DNA from: Rhodospirillaceae bacterium
Lineage (GTDB): Bacteria; Pseudomonadota; Alphaproteobacteria; MPNO01; UBA2964
DNA: 64,000 nucleotides
Direction: 5' to 3'
Assembly (NCBI GenBank): GCA_002709075.1
Contig: PAPV01000009.1
Coordinates: 21,398 to 85,397 of the forward strand
Part shown: piece after piece, positions 1 through 11,917 of the stretch
Numbering within the stretch: position 1 is the first letter of the stretch
Layout of the letters: the number at the start of each line of letters is the position of its first letter
Notes under the pieces: model-generated
Databases searched by the model: none
Told to the model about the DNA's origin: nothing
Seen by the model: only the letters and a program-made list of their open reading frames with translations
Made by a program: the position numbers and the translations under genes

Positions 1-254
1 AAGCAGAAGTCGATAAAAAGAATTCGAGTTCTATAGAGGAAGAACTTGGAGATCTACTGTTCAGTTGCGTAAATCTTGCGCGTCATCTCGGCTTAGATGC
101 AGAGTTAGCGCTTAGACGTGGTAATGAAAAATTCATCAACAGATTTAATCAAGTAGAAGAAAGATTTTCAAAAGAAAGTAAGTCAATGAAAGAGGCGTCT
201 TTGGAACAATTAGAAGAAGTCTGGAGTTCTGTTAAAAAAGATAGCTCAATCTAA
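1..254 (+). CDS. mazG: Nucleoside triphosphate pyrophosphohydrolase MazG, C-terminal fragment (5' end outside window)
   Basis: Frame 3 reads ...IEEELGDLLFSCVNLARHLGLDAELALRRGNEKFINRFNQVE..., the MazG EELGDLLF motif; stop TAA at 252-254. Confidence 0.88.
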   Translation, partial: AEVDKKNSSSIEEELGDLLFSCVNLARHLGLDAELALRRGNEKFINRFNQVEERFSKESKSMKEASLEQLEEVWSSVKKDSSI

Positions 255-1072
255 TGTTCTTTTTCTAAAGAGTTTTTGAGTATTTCTGAAACAGAATTAA
301 ACACTTTTTTTGAGCACGAGGCCAGAATGCCGTTATAAGGTGGATTTATCGGCCTATACGCTTTTCCGGTTACTAGTTCTCCCGTATGCCCCCCGGCCTC
401 TCTAACCAAAAGATCTCCAGCACAGTGATCCCACACCTTCATTCCACCACGATAAAATGCAAAATCAAGTTTCTCTTCAGCGATATCCATATAGTCCGCC
501 CCGCAACATGCTTGTCTATACAAATTCTTAAAATTATTTCTGATACCTTCCAACTTTGTTATCTTAGCGCCAAGTGAACCAGACAATTTTTGAGACCGGT
601 ATATTTTGTTTCCAGTTATAAAAATTCTCTTTTCACCAGACCAGGAACCTTCATCCTTCATAGACCAAAAATAACGATCAGTTGCTGGCGTAGCCAACCA
701 TCCACCGATAGCTTCTCCATTAATACAAAGGGCAATAATCATCGAAAATCTCTTTTTGCCCTGCGCGTAGTTAGAAGTCCCATCCACGGGATCAATCACC
801 CAAACTGGTTTATCACCCCTAAGCCGATTAACAATACGAGGATCGTTCTCGGTTTCTTCTTCACCAATTGTTGTAGATCCAGGTAATAAGTTTAAAAGGT
901 TTCGCTGAAGAAATTCTTCACTTTTGATATCGGCAATGGTTACAATGGAATTATTTTTTTTTCTCCAGATTTGGGTATCAGATAGATTTCGGAAATACGG
1001 CATTACAATATCATTCGCACAATTTCGCATAACGTCTACAATTCTATGTGGATCAAGAAATTTTACTGACAT
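251..1072 (-). CDS. Inositol monophosphatase family protein
   Basis: 273 aa ORF; motifs GEEE, WVIDPVDGTSNYAQG and VWDHCAGDLLVREAGG. Confidence 0.9.
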   Translation of the reverse strand: MSVKFLDPHRIVDVMRNCANDIVMPYFRNLSDTQIWRKKNNSIVTIADIKSEEFLQRNLLNLLPGSTTIGEEETENDPRIVNRLRGDKPVWVIDPVDGTSNYAQGKKRFSMIIALCINGEAIGGWLATPATDRYFWSMKDEGSWSGEKRIFITGNKIYRSQKLSGSLGAKITKLEGIRNNFKNLYRQACCGADYMDIAEEKLDFAFYRGGMKVWDHCAGDLLVREAGGHTGELVTGKAYRPINPPYNGILASCSKKVFNSVSEILKNSLEKEH

Positions 1073-2361
1073 CTCTCATAACTTGGATATAAATGAAAAA
1101 ATCTGGCTAATTGCCCAGGATCAATTTTTACTCTCAATGTAGAACATGTTTCATGATCATCGCGTTGAATAACATCTCCGTGTCGGTACAACCAAGCTGA
1201 CGCTGAACCATCATTCGTTCCAAGACTAATGGTTTTGATTATCTGATTTGAGGACAAACAACTCCCTACAACTGTAAGCAAGGAATGACAGCCTTCGCCG
1301 GAAATTGCCGATACAGAGACTGAATTGCCGGTTAAATTTTCGTTTTTAAAATATCCCGGGTCCAATAAATCTACCTTGTTCCGAACTTCAATAATATTAG
1401 ACAAACGATCATCACTTAACCCAAGCTCTTTAAGAACGGATATCACGTCTTTACGTTGGGCATTTGTGTCCGGGTGAGAAATATCTCTTACATGCAGAAC
1501 TAAATCTGCTGAAAGAACCTCTTCTAATGTCGCCCTAAATGCTGCCACTAACATCAATGGTAATGATGATACAAACCCTACGGTATCCGAAAAGATTACT
1601 TTACGATTAGAATTTGGCAGACGTACCGCCCGCATAGTTGGATCTAAAGTTTCGAAAAGTTGATTTGCCGACTTTACAGATGCTCCAGTTAACCTATTAA
1701 ATAGCGTGGATTTTCCTGCGTTAGTATAACCGACTAGCGCTACTGTTGGATAGGGAACTTTGCTTCTCGCTTTACGATGAAGACCTCTTGTTTTGACAAC
1801 TCTTCCTAAATCACGGCGGATACGATTTATTCTAACATCAATCTGACGCCGATCTGATTCGATCTGAGTCTCTCCTGGCCCACCAAGAAAACCAAAGCCG
1901 CCACGCTGACGTTCCAAATGTGTCCAGCTTCGAACAAGACGGCTACGGTTGTAAGATAAGTGCGCCAGTTCAACCTGCAAACGGCCTTCACGAGTTCTAG
2001 CACGTTCGCCAAAAATTTCTAAAATTAAACCCGTTCTGTCAATGACCTTACACTGCCAGAGGTTTTCTAGGTTACGCTGTTGTATTGGCGTTATTGTTCC
2101 ATCCAGCACAACAACTCCAACCCGTGCACGCTTCAGAAGTGTGCGCAATTCATCAATCGCCCCGGTTCCTAGAAGTGTTGCCGGCCGTCTCCTTAATAAC
2201 CTCTTGTATTGAGCTAAGCGAATGTTTAACCCGATTGCAGCGGCTAGACCGGTAGCCTCTGTGAGGGCCGCTTCCGGGTCTCTAAGCTGCTTTTTTGAGC
2301 TCTCGCATATATGGATAACAGCAGCGCAATCACCGCTTTTTTGTTTGGCACCTGTATCCAT
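1063..2361 (-). CDS. hflX: GTPase HflX
   Basis: 432 aa; HflX GGFGFLGGPGETQIESDRR and G1 GYTNAGKSTLFN motifs; adjacent to hfq. Confidence 0.95.
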   Translation of the reverse strand: MDTGAKQKSGDCAAVIHICESSKKQLRDPEAALTEATGLAAAIGLNIRLAQYKRLLRRRPATLLGTGAIDELRTLLKRARVGVVVLDGTITPIQQRNLENLWQCKVIDRTGLILEIFGERARTREGRLQVELAHLSYNRSRLVRSWTHLERQRGGFGFLGGPGETQIESDRRQIDVRINRIRRDLGRVVKTRGLHRKARSKVPYPTVALVGYTNAGKSTLFNRLTGASVKSANQLFETLDPTMRAVRLPNSNRKVIFSDTVGFVSSLPLMLVAAFRATLEEVLSADLVLHVRDISHPDTNAQRKDVISVLKELGLSDDRLSNIIEVRNKVDLLDPGYFKNENLTGNSVSVSAISGEGCHSLLTVVGSCLSSNQIIKTISLGTNDGSASAWLYRHGDVIQRDDHETCSTLRVKIDPGQLARFFHLYPSYERCQ

Positions 2362-2364
2362 CTT

Positions 2365-2616
2365 TTATTCTACAACGGCCACCTCATCTTCGGCACTGTC
2401 ATATAATTGAACAGGGCCAGAGGGCATAACGGTAGATATAGCATGTTTATATACTAATTGAGAATGACCGTCACGTCTAAGAAGTACGCAAAAATTATCA
2501 AACCAAGTGATAATTCCCTGTAATTTAACCCCATTTACAAGAAATACTGTAACTGGATTTTTTTCCTTTCGGACCGCATTAAGAAATGCATCCTGCAGAT
2601 TCTGGCTTTTTTCCAT
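2365..2616 (-). CDS. hfq: RNA chaperone Hfq (ORF track start at 2661; [13 protein letters not shown] start at 2616 preferred)
   Basis: Sm-like QNLQDAFLN...[25 protein letters not shown]...[10 protein letters not shown]. Confidence 0.95.
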   Translation of the reverse strand: MEKSQNLQDAFLNAVRKEKNPVTVFLVNGVKLQGIITWFDNFCVLLRRDGHSQLVYKHAISTVMPSGPVQLYDSAEDEVAVVE

Positions 2617-2670
2617 TTTGTTATTTGCTCTTTGTTTGTCAGGATTGTTAACATAATACAATACACTCTA

Positions 2671-3363
2671 TTACAATATGGAATTTCCATCTTTTAAAAC
2701 AAGACCCCTCAAATAAATCAAATTTGGAATTTTTATATCTGGCATCATATCTGAGTCTTGAATCAAATAATCTGTGCCATTTGAGATCAATATCGATGTA
2801 CATCCACTATTATTTGCGCATTGGACATCAATTTCCGTGTCACCAATGAACCAAACTTCTTTTCCTGGAGCAAAGCCACTACCTTCCAATGCCATTAACA
2901 CGGGTTCCATGGCTGGTTTATCCTTAGCTGCATCAGCAGCTCCTACCATGACATCGAAATAATTCGACCACCCCAAATACTCTGCTTCTCGCCGAAGATT
3001 CTCTCCATTTTTGTTGCTAACTACTGCAACATAAATTGGTGATTTTGCCAGCAATTTGATTAACTCTTGAGCGCCATCAATGATTTCTAGTCTTTCAAGG
3101 TGAATTTTATGGAAACGCTCATAGAACACATCACGAGCTTCTTGCCACCGAGTGCCAAATAGCTCCGGAAATGTTTCACGTAATGCTCGACGAACACGTT
3201 TTCGGGTTTCAACCATATCCCATCCATCGCATCCCATGTATTTAAGGGTTACATTCATCGCATCATGGATTACTGGCCATGTATCTACCAGTGTGTTGTC
3301 CCAATCAAACAAAATAGCTTTGGGTAATTTATTCACATTTTCGGTCACTGCCAGCCTCATCAT
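2671..3363 (-). CDS. HAD-family hydrolase (phosphoglycolate phosphatase-like)
   Basis: DWDNTLVDTW motif I, VVSNKNG motif II, GDTEIDVQCA motif IV. Confidence 0.85.
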   Translation of the reverse strand: MMRLAVTENVNKLPKAILFDWDNTLVDTWPVIHDAMNVTLKYMGCDGWDMVETRKRVRRALRETFPELFGTRWQEARDVFYERFHKIHLERLEIIDGAQELIKLLAKSPIYVAVVSNKNGENLRREAEYLGWSNYFDVMVGAADAAKDKPAMEPVLMALEGSGFAPGKEVWFIGDTEIDVQCANNSGCTSILISNGTDYLIQDSDMMPDIKIPNLIYLRGLVLKDGNSIL

Positions 3364-4201
3364 CCAAATACTTGCAATAGAGTGTCCAAAGAATTTTTGT
3401 TATCGGACCCGGTTTTCCATTACCAACTTGATTTCCATCGATTGAAATCACAGGCAGTATGGGCGCTGTCGTGCTGCTTAAAAACACTTCCTCAGCTGCA
3501 ATTGCTTCCTTTCGCAAAAAAATACATTCATTAACCTCTATGTTGCCTAAGCGTGCTAACTTCAATAAGCGTGCACGAGTAATCCCTGCAAGAAGGTCCT
3601 CTCCAATTGGCCTTGTAATTATTCGCCCACAACTATCCACCATCCAAAAATTACTTGAAGAGCCCTCTATAATTTCATCATCTGAATTTGTTAACAAAGC
3701 TTCTGAACAACCCGCTTGAACCGCAGTCTCTTTCGCCAATACATTTGCCAAAAGTGAGACCGATTTTATATCCGGCCGTCCCCAACGGTTATCTTGAACT
3801 GTAATCACTTCTGTTCCATTTGGAAAAATTTTATTAAAGCCATTTTTTGCATCTGAAGTTACAACAATGCAAGGCCGTGTATTCTTGTCCGGAAACGAAT
3901 GTTTTCTCTCTGCTCTTCCGCGTGTTATCTGCAGATAAATTGATCCTGTCTTAACTTTGTTTCGTTTTATTATTTGATCAACAATAATTTTTAAAACCCT
4001 TTCAGTCCAGGGAATTTGAATTTTTAATTCTGCCAAGGAACGGAACAACCTATTGAAATGCCCCTTGTGGTCAATTAATATCCCTTGATATACTGAGATA
4101 ACTTCATACACACCGTCCGAAAATTGGTATCCCCTATCCTCAACACTAACCAGTGCATGTTCTTTTGAGACATACCGACCATTCACATAGGCAAAACTCA
4201 A
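3329..4201 (-). CDS. D-amino-acid aminotransferase (class IV PLP aminotransferase)
   Basis: AYVNGRYV...VEDRGYQFSDGVYEVI, typical of the D-amino-acid transaminase found near hfq/trkA in alphaproteobacteria. Confidence 0.88.
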   Translation of the reverse strand: MSFAYVNGRYVSKEHALVSVEDRGYQFSDGVYEVISVYQGILIDHKGHFNRLFRSLAELKIQIPWTERVLKIIVDQIIKRNKVKTGSIYLQITRGRAERKHSFPDKNTRPCIVVTSDAKNGFNKIFPNGTEVITVQDNRWGRPDIKSVSLLANVLAKETAVQAGCSEALLTNSDDEIIEGSSSNFWMVDSCGRIITRPIGEDLLAGITRARLLKLARLGNIEVNECIFLRKEAIAAEEVFLSSTTAPILPVISIDGNQVGNGKPGPITKILWTLYCKYLDDEAGSDRKCE

Positions 4202-4223
4202 TTCTCAACTCCAAGATTTTATT

Positions 4224-5600
4224 TTAGAAAAATTCCAAGCTTACCGCAAAAAGCTTTTCTACCGCTTTAACCTCATCAATTGATGCAAATAACACAATTT
4301 TGTCATTTACTTGAATAACAGTATCCCCACGAGGAAGGATTATATCTTCTTGGCGCACCACTGCACCAAGAAGCACCCCTTCCGGAAGCTCAGCATCTCG
4401 AATTTTTTTCCCAGCTAAATAGGATGTTTCAAGAATTTCACCCTCAATTAATTCACCAAAGTCTGCACCTAGTGAATGCACTGCTTGTATAGAGCCTCTG
4501 CGCACATGCTGGAGAATAGTTGAAGCAGTTATCTCCCTAGGACTAACCACTACATCTATACCTAATGAAGAAATAAGCGGTCTGTATGTTTCATTATTGA
4601 CAAGCGCTATAGCCCGTTTTGTTCCTATTCGCTTTGCCAAAAGAGCGGCAAGTATGTTGGTTTCATCATCATTAGTGACTGCTATAATAGCTTCGCTTTC
4701 CGAAACACTCGCTTCCTCAAGTATTTCTGGATCAATCACATCACCGTGAATTACTACAGTCTGCTCTAAAAAATCAGCAACTTCGTGCGCTCGAGCAGTA
4801 TCGGACTCTATTATTCGTGCTTTGACACTGTTGAAATCTGTTTCGATCATCTGGCCTAAAAATGCTCCAATATGCCCCCCACCAGCAATTATAACTCTGC
4901 GTACCTCCCCTTCTTCATGACCAAATACCTTCATTGCTCTATCCACATGATGGGTATTGACAACAAAATAGGCCTGATCCCCAGATAAAAGTTGATCCTC
5001 TTTCTTAGGAACAAAACCTTGTCCTTCACGAACAACTCCGACAACAACAATCTCAAGATCAGGGAATAATTCTGTCAGTTGCCGAAGAGGTGTATTTATA
5101 ACTGGACAATCATCATTGCATGTGACACCCAGCATGCGTACCTTTCCATTAACTAATGAAATAGTATCAAAAGCGCCTGGAACTTGCATTCTCCGCGTTA
5201 TAGCCCGCGCCACCTCAATCTCAGGAGAAATTATAACGTCGATTGGCATATGGTGTCGGCTAAAAAGATCCGCCCAAATTGGCTGTAGGTAACTCTGATC
5301 TCTTATCCGGGCAATTTTAAGGGGAACATTGAACATTGAGTGTGCTACTTGACAAGTAACCATATTAACCTCATCAGATTGAGTCACTGCCATCAACATG
5401 TCTATATCAGCCGCACCCGCTCGATCCAATGAGTCAGGATGCGATGCGTGCCCAACTATTGCTTGAACATCTAGTGAGTCACCGATCTTTCTAACTAATT
5501 CGGGAGAGGAATCGATTACAACAATATCATGACCTTCCACTGAAAGTTGTTGGGAAATGTGAAAACCAACTTGGCCGGCACCGGCAATAATAATTTTCAT
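4224..5600 (-). CDS. trkA: Trk potassium transport NAD-binding protein TrkA
   Basis: Two Rossmann/RCK modules: MKIIIAGAGQVGFHIS and RRVIIAGGGHIGAFLG. Confidence 0.94.
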   Translation of the reverse strand: MKIIIAGAGQVGFHISQQLSVEGHDIVVIDSSPELVRKIGDSLDVQAIVGHASHPDSLDRAGAADIDMLMAVTQSDEVNMVTCQVAHSMFNVPLKIARIRDQSYLQPIWADLFSRHHMPIDVIISPEIEVARAITRRMQVPGAFDTISLVNGKVRMLGVTCNDDCPVINTPLRQLTELFPDLEIVVVGVVREGQGFVPKKEDQLLSGDQAYFVVNTHHVDRAMKVFGHEEGEVRRVIIAGGGHIGAFLGQMIETDFNSVKARIIESDTARAHEVADFLEQTVVIHGDVIDPEILEEASVSESEAIIAVTNDDETNILAALLAKRIGTKRAIALVNNETYRPLISSLGIDVVVSPREITASTILQHVRRGSIQAVHSLGADFGELIEGEILETSYLAGKKIRDAELPEGVLLGAVVRQEDIILPRGDTVIQVNDKIVLFASIDEVKAVEKLFAVSLEFF

Positions 5601-5630
5601 TCAACTCACCTTATTTCACTTCTATGAAAG

Positions 5631-7028
5631 TTACACACTGTCAAGATCAGCAACGCGTTCAATTTCAGTGAGGCCAAGGTTTTTAAGTTTTCGATGTAAG
5701 GCTGAACGTTCCATTCCGACGAACCCGGCTGTCTTTGACACGTTCCCTCCAAATCGAGCAATCTGAGCTTTGAGGTATTTACGTTCGAACATCTCACGGG
5801 CGTCACGTAACCTCAACCCCATAATTTCAGCGCCTTCATCCCATCCAATCGATTGCGGAGTGGCAGACCTTATTTCAGGAGGCAACATATCAGGCAATAC
5901 AGGCTCTCCGGCATCTCCACCTGCCATTATCAACAACCACTCCACAACATTTCGCATTTGGCGCGCATTACCTGGCCAAGAGTAGCTTTGTAGCAACATC
6001 ATGGCCTCTGTTGAAATTTTTCTTCTTGGAATTCCTGTTTCTGTCGATGCACGCTCCATAAAGTAGTTAGTAAGCGAGGGTATATCAGATGGCCTGTCTC
6101 TTAATGGCGGTATAGAGAGAGGCACCACATTTAGTCTGTAATACAAATCTTCTCTAAAGTTTCCTGAGCCAATTAACGTCTGTAAATTTCTATTTGTTGT
6201 AGCGATAACTCGAACATTCACTTTGATCTCTTTATTTCCTCCTACCGGATTGAAGGTCTGCTCTTGCAACACCCGAACGATTTTACCCTGAGTTGCGAGC
6301 GGCATGTCAGAAACTTCATCGAGCAAGAGTGTTCCTCCATCCGCTTGCTCAAATGTTCCCTTAGAATTTCCAGAGTCTGAACCAACTATTCCAAAGAGTT
6401 CCGCTTCCATTCTTTCAGGGGCCATCGTGGCACAATTCAATACAACAAAATTATTGTCAGAACGTTTCGACTTCTGATGCATAAGACGGGCAATTACTTC
6501 TTTTCCTACACCCGCCGGCCCTGATATCAATATTCTGCTATCCGTCTGTGCAATCCGCTGGATAGCATTCTTAATTTCTGAAATAGCTGTCGAATTGCCA
6601 ACGAGTTCAGCCAACCCTTGTGTCTTTTGCCGCAACTTCGCATTCTCACGCCGTAGAGCAACTGTATCAAGTGCTCTCGAAATCATTACCAATAGTCGAT
6701 CCGCTTTAAATGGCTTTTCAACAAAGTCGTATGCACCAAGTTTTATCGCACTTACTGCAGTTTCTATATCCGCATGACCACTAATCATAATAACTGGTAA
6801 ATCAGGTGTAGTGTTTTTTACTTCCTGAAGGAGTTGAATACCATCCAGCGAGCTACCCTCAAGCCAAATGTCAAGTATCATCAGATCGGGTGAACGATTT
6901 GAAATATTATATAATGCGTCATCGCTACCGGCGGCCTCTTCGGCCTCGTATCCTTCATCACACAATATGTCACAAATTAAACTGCGAATATCCGCCTCAT
7001 CATCTACTACTAAAATTTTACTTGACAT
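5631..7028 (-). CDS. ntrX: Nitrogen regulation response regulator NtrX
   Basis: Receiver + AAA+ + Fis-type HTH; next to ntrY; GAFTGA loop absent. Confidence 0.94.
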   Translation of the reverse strand: MSSKILVVDDEADIRSLICDILCDEGYEAEEAAGSDDALYNISNRSPDLMILDIWLEGSSLDGIQLLQEVKNTTPDLPVIMISGHADIETAVSAIKLGAYDFVEKPFKADRLLVMISRALDTVALRRENAKLRQKTQGLAELVGNSTAISEIKNAIQRIAQTDSRILISGPAGVGKEVIARLMHQKSKRSDNNFVVLNCATMAPERMEAELFGIVGSDSGNSKGTFEQADGGTLLLDEVSDMPLATQGKIVRVLQEQTFNPVGGNKEIKVNVRVIATTNRNLQTLIGSGNFREDLYYRLNVVPLSIPPLRDRPSDIPSLTNYFMERASTETGIPRRKISTEAMMLLQSYSWPGNARQMRNVVEWLLIMAGGDAGEPVLPDMLPPEIRSATPQSIGWDEGAEIMGLRLRDAREMFERKYLKAQIARFGGNVSKTAGFVGMERSALHRKLKNLGLTEIERVADLDSV

Positions 7029-7051
7029 TTTACTTGTTTCCCGGAATTTTT

Positions 7052-9343
7052 TTAGCCCCCAATAGATTTATTTGTGCCTAAAGCTGCGAAACCGGATGAC
7101 GTAAAAACTAGGGAAACTGTTGCACCCTCACCCCTCGAATTACTTTGCAACCGAACTTCTCCGCCATGGTCCTCCATTATTTTTCTTACTATTGCGAGAC
7201 CAAGTCCTGTACCTTTTTCTCGCGTTGTTATGTAGGGCTCTGTCAAACGTTCACGATCCTCACTTGGAAGACCCTTACCATTGTCTGAAACACTCACTGA
7301 CAAAATATCTTTTTCAGACAAAAATACAGCGACCTCTATTTTAAATCCTCCAGCTCTTTTGGGTGAGTCAGATATTGAGTCCACGGCATTCTGAATTAAG
7401 TTTGTCATCGCCTGCCCTATTTGGCCCCTATCACACAATATAGGGCATTCGTCAAAGTCACTATTCAAATTAAAACAAATATCTTTGTGGGCAGTTTTAA
7501 AAAGTATTTGTGCTTCACGACAAATCGAAACTAAATCTTCTTTTCCCAAAATAGGTGCAGGCATACGCGCAAAAGAAGAAAATTCATCAACCAGTCTACC
7601 TATATCATTAACATGTCTAACAATAGTCTCAGTACAATTTTCGAATGCGTCAACATCTGTGTTTATTTGCCGGGTATATTTCCTTCTTAGCCGCTCAGCA
7701 GCAAGTTGAATTGGAGTTAATGGATTTTTAATTTCATGTGCTATACGTCGTGCCACATCTGACCAAGCAGCTTTACGCTGAGCTGCAACTAACTCGGTAA
7801 CATTCTCAAATGTTACAACGTATCCCTGTCCGGCCAAACTATTGCTTTCCGGCGAAACCCTGACCACAAAGGTTCTTGATCCATCTTCATCTTTAAGATT
7901 AATTTCTTCACTTACTTGACGACCCTCAGACAAAATAGCTTTATTAAAAACTGCTTCGAACTCCGGAACAAGTGAGACGAGGCTGCTGCCCAGCACGCCT
8001 TTCTCTTTGTTAAATATAAGACGTCCAGCCGCACGGTTTACCACATTTATGCGGCCATTAACATCTAGGCCGACAACTCCAGAAGACACACCCGATAGGA
8101 CAGTTTCAATGAAGTGCCGTCTATCATCCAATTGCTTGTTTGCTTCTACCAAACTATCTCTTTGTGTACCAAGTTGCTGCGTCATCCTGTTAAAGGCACG
8201 ACTAAGTGTACCGAGTTCATCAGGTGCTGTATCCTCACTAACTCTTACACTCAAATCCCCTCTACGCACGCCCTCTGTTGCATTGACTAACTCACTGATT
8301 GGTTGCGCTAATCGCGAGGCAAAAACTAAACCCACCCACACGGCTGCCATCAAAAGCATAAGAGAAACAAAAACAAACATTGTTGCAAGGGTTATTTCAA
8401 TTTGAGAACGTCGCCCTTCCAGCTCTTTATATTTTTCTACAGCACGCCTTGTCCGATCAATTCGGCTCATCACTTCGGGAGCAACTTTTCGACTAACGTC
8501 TAAATATGCATCAACAAATGGTTCTAGTTTAATTAAAGCACGAATACTATCTCCTTCTGGAGTACGAAAAATTACGAGCCCCCCAGTCTCAACGACTTTA
8601 TTCATTGCCCACTTGGGTACCGGATCACCGAATAAAGTGAACCCACTGCTGCTCCAACGTGCAAACAAACGTCCACGTGAACTCCTTACTACTGCCTCAT
8701 CGAGATCACGGAATTCTGCATGACCAGCTAAAACGCCTTGTATCTGCTCCGGGTTTTCAGAAATTCGCCTCGCTGCTCTCGAAAATTCATTCGCCAATGC
8801 CAATACATCAGCACGCAGGGAACTGCTATGTTCTTCGACATAAGCATTTGCTATTGCACTTGATTCGTTAAGGGCTGTTCGCACTAAATTATTGAACCAC
8901 GCTTCAATACTTAGACTGAAAACTACCGCGGATGAAATAGCGACAATAACCGTTGGTGTAATGGCTATGAGACTGAAAAGTAAAACCAATCTCGTGTGAA
9001 GCCTGGAGCCAACAGCACCTCGCCTGCGTTCCATCCAAATTCTTACAATGTGAACTATTACGATAGTTACGACAATAAGAAATAATGCTGCGTCTAATTG
9101 TAAAAAGAAGACAATGGATTGTACCCGTGTACCCAGAGGAGACCATCCAGTCCATGCTGCATAAGTTGCTATAGCGGATGCCATGGCAGCTATAATAACA
9201 ACTACTGTAAGTTTCCTCGGCAAACCAAGTCTGTTAGACCAACGAAAAAAAGCATCAAATTTAAAACGGATACCAAACCAATCATTCACGATTTCATCCG
9301 ATTGATCTCTTAAGCTTGGATCTTCAATTTTTTCTTTAATCAA
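7052..9343 (-). CDS. ntrY: Nitrogen regulation sensor histidine kinase NtrY
   Basis: N-terminal TM segments, HAMP, PAS, H-box [24 protein letters not shown], HATPase motifs. Confidence 0.94.
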   Translation of the reverse strand: MIKEKIEDPSLRDQSDEIVNDWFGIRFKFDAFFRWSNRLGLPRKLTVVVIIAAMASAIATYAAWTGWSPLGTRVQSIVFFLQLDAALFLIVVTIVIVHIVRIWMERRRGAVGSRLHTRLVLLFSLIAITPTVIVAISSAVVFSLSIEAWFNNLVRTALNESSAIANAYVEEHSSSLRADVLALANEFSRAARRISENPEQIQGVLAGHAEFRDLDEAVVRSSRGRLFARWSSSGFTLFGDPVPKWAMNKVVETGGLVIFRTPEGDSIRALIKLEPFVDAYLDVSRKVAPEVMSRIDRTRRAVEKYKELEGRRSQIEITLATMFVFVSLMLLMAAVWVGLVFASRLAQPISELVNATEGVRRGDLSVRVSEDTAPDELGTLSRAFNRMTQQLGTQRDSLVEANKQLDDRRHFIETVLSGVSSGVVGLDVNGRINVVNRAAGRLIFNKEKGVLGSSLVSLVPEFEAVFNKAILSEGRQVSEEINLKDEDGSRTFVVRVSPESNSLAGQGYVVTFENVTELVAAQRKAAWSDVARRIAHEIKNPLTPIQLAAERLRRKYTRQINTDVDAFENCTETIVRHVNDIGRLVDEFSSFARMPAPILGKEDLVSICREAQILFKTAHKDICFNLNSDFDECPILCDRGQIGQAMTNLIQNAVDSISDSPKRAGGFKIEVAVFLSEKDILSVSVSDNGKGLPSEDRERLTEPYITTREKGTGLGLAIVRKIMEDHGGEVRLQSNSRGEGATVSLVFTSSGFAALGTNKSIGG

Positions 9344-10781
9344 TACTTTTACCCTTAAAAACTTCTATATTGAGATCACGGATTTTTTTTCTCAAGGTAT
9401 TTCGATTTAATCCAAGGACGTCTGCAGCTTTTACTTGATTTCCCCTCGTGGCCTCAAGAGTGAGGGAGATCAATGGTTTCTCAATTTCATTCATTGTCCG
9501 ATAGTAAAATCCAGCCGCAGGCAAGCTTCCTCTTTTGGACTTAAAATATTTCCGAAAATAACTCTCCGCTATTGCAAATAGAGTTTCACTTTCCTTTCCA
9601 TCATTTTTTACAGGCAAATGGGTCTGTGATAATTCTTGCTGGATAATTTCCGATCCAATTGTAGATTCTGTGTACAACGCTGTTACTCTATGGACCAAAT
9701 TCTCTAACTCACGAATATTCCCGGGCCAGTTGTGTTTTTCGAGTGTTTTAATTCCATCGGGAGTAATGGTTTTAAGTTTAACGCCGGGTTTTGCAGCCTT
9801 TTCAGCAAAATGCCTAGATAAATCTCCTATATCCTCCCTACGATCTCTCAAAGGTGGCAATTTCATAGGCACAACATTCAAACGATAGAATAAATCCTCA
9901 CGAAACTGACCACCACGTATCAACTCACCGAGATCTCTATGGGTCGCAGAAATAATCCGCACATCTGCTTTTATGGATGTTTGACCACCCACAGTAGTAT
10001 ATTCACCCTCTTGCAGAACACGAAGCAATCGAGTTTGGGCATCGTATGGCATATCCCCAATTTCATCTAAAAAAAGTGTTCCTCCTCTTGCCTGATGAAA
10101 TCGTCCCGCTGCGGATGAAGTAGCACCAGTAAATGCACCCTTTTCATGCCCGAATAATTCCGCTTCGATTAAATCTCTTGGTATGGCAGCCATATTGATA
10201 GGCACAAAAGGTGAATTTTTTCTTAACCCAAAATCATGAAGGGCTCTTGCGACTAGTTCTTTACCGGTTCCTGACTCTCCCATAATCATAACTGTTAGAT
10301 CACTTGACATAAGACGAGCAATTGTACGATAAATCTCTTGCATAGCCGACGACCTACCAATAAGTGGGAGTTGGTCATCTTCATTTAAATCATTTTTACT
10401 TTTAACATGTTTTTGCGACGATAATGAGCGTTTAATAATTTTTAGAAGCTCATTAAGGTCAAAAGGTTTTGGGAGATACTCATAGGCACCTCTCTCCATT
10501 GCCTTAACTGCTGTCAATAAAGTGCTTTGGGCACTCATTACAATTATTTTTAATTCAGGTCTTATCTGTCTAATCTGAGGTACAAGATCAAGTCCATCTA
10601 TATCTGGCATCCGAACATCAGTTATTACTACATCTCCTTTTCCCGACGTGATCCAGTCCCAAAGTGTGCTTCCATTATCTGCGACCTTCACGTTATATCC
10701 GGCGCCGGTTAAGGCTCTATCTAGCACTACTCTTATAGCTCGATCATCATCGGCGATTAATATAGTTTTATTACTTATCAA
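9336..10781 (-). CDS. ntrC: Nitrogen regulation response regulator NtrC
   Basis: Receiver, AAA+ with GESGTGKE and intact [13 protein letters not shown], Fis HTH. Confidence 0.95.
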   Translation of the reverse strand: MISNKTILIADDDRAIRVVLDRALTGAGYNVKVADNGSTLWDWITSGKGDVVITDVRMPDIDGLDLVPQIRQIRPELKIIVMSAQSTLLTAVKAMERGAYEYLPKPFDLNELLKIIKRSLSSQKHVKSKNDLNEDDQLPLIGRSSAMQEIYRTIARLMSSDLTVMIMGESGTGKELVARALHDFGLRKNSPFVPINMAAIPRDLIEAELFGHEKGAFTGATSSAAGRFHQARGGTLFLDEIGDMPYDAQTRLLRVLQEGEYTTVGGQTSIKADVRIISATHRDLGELIRGGQFREDLFYRLNVVPMKLPPLRDRREDIGDLSRHFAEKAAKPGVKLKTITPDGIKTLEKHNWPGNIRELENLVHRVTALYTESTIGSEIIQQELSQTHLPVKNDGKESETLFAIAESYFRKYFKSKRGSLPAAGFYYRTMNEIEKPLISLTLEATRGNQVKAADVLGLNRNTLRKKIRDLNIEVFKGKSID

Positions 10782-11893
10782 CTTTTTTCTCCGTTTAGTT
10801 GCTCTATTGGCAAAAAAACACGAAATTCCGTTCCATTTGTGCTTGTATCAAATTCGATTAATCCTCCATGGTGATCTACTGCTTTAGCTACAAAGGCGAG
10901 ACCCAACCCGGTGCCGTTAACCTTAGTTGTTATGAAAGGGTCGAAAAAACTATGTATAATTGACTCGTCGATTCCTACACCATTATCTGCAATTGATACA
11001 CAAAGAGGAAGATGAACTTTTTCTTTTCCACCTGATAGTTTTAGGCTTACACCACTTCTAAACTCAGTTTTAACTACAACCTGCCCTAAGGGAGATGATG
11101 TAGCTTCAGAGGCATTTTTTACGAGGTTAAAAAAGATTTGTACAAGCAAGTCTCTATTGCCTAAAACTAATGGAAGAGAGGGGTCAAAGTTTTTTACAAA
11201 ATTTATATCATTTGCAAATCCCACTGAAGCAGTTTTCACCACAAGCTCAAGTATTTCATGTATATTTATTGGCTGACGAATTAAAAATTCGGTCTCAGCA
11301 AACAAATCCACTCGATCTACCAGATCACACACCCGATCAGTTTCATCTTGGATTAAACGTGCTAAAGATTTATCCGCCCCAGAAACCGATCGTTCCAACA
11401 GCTGCGCAGCGCCACGAATACCAGAAAGAGGATTCTTAACCTCATGTGCGAGCATAGAAGCCATTGCAGTTGCTGATCTTGCTGCCTGCCGAGTTTCTTG
11501 TTGACGCTCAAGGTGACGGACGGTTAATTGTTGATGAATTGACAAAACTACAACACCCTCCTCTTGGACAACTGGGGCTCCACTCAATGTGAAGACTCCA
11601 CTACCATTGCTGGGAATTTCCAAGTGAACGCCATACTCTAGGATACTTGTTTCACTCTGACGGACTTTCCTTACAAAATCTATAATTGGGCTATGATCAG
11701 GAAAAATATGTGTCAATAAACTACCCAAAAGGCGCCGAGAAGCACGTTCAACAAATTGTTCCGCAGCCCCATTAACGTAAAGGATTTCATTTTTGCAACT
11801 TACCACAATTATTGGAAATGCCAGCGAACCTAATATGCTGTCAGCATCAATACAAAACGATTTCTCAGATAGATATGTTTTGACTTCAGGCAT
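10778..11893 (-). CDS. ntrB: Nitrogen regulation sensor histidine kinase NtrB
   Basis: PAS + H-box [25 protein letters not shown] overlap with ntrC. Confidence 0.94.
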   Translation of the reverse strand: MPEVKTYLSEKSFCIDADSILGSLAFPIIVVSCKNEILYVNGAAEQFVERASRRLLGSLLTHIFPDHSPIIDFVRKVRQSETSILEYGVHLEIPSNGSGVFTLSGAPVVQEEGVVVLSIHQQLTVRHLERQQETRQAARSATAMASMLAHEVKNPLSGIRGAAQLLERSVSGADKSLARLIQDETDRVCDLVDRVDLFAETEFLIRQPINIHEILELVVKTASVGFANDINFVKNFDPSLPLVLGNRDLLVQIFFNLVKNASEATSSPLGQVVVKTEFRSGVSLKLSGGKEKVHLPLCVSIADNGVGIDESIIHSFFDPFITTKVNGTGLGLAFVAKAVDHHGGLIEFDTSTNGTEFRVFLPIEQLNGEKS

Positions 11894-11917
11894 ACCACGA
11901 CTTCACAATACCGATTC

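Noticed and set aside
1827-2012. Many 60-100 aa ORFs inside hflX, ntr, pdh, pyrG and other genes
   Set aside because: Alternative-frame noise within strongly supported genes
5631-7028. NtrX lacks the GAFTGA sigma54-contact motif (reads GIVGSDSGNSKGTFEQADGG)
   Set aside because: Known feature of alphaproteobacterial NtrX; not new
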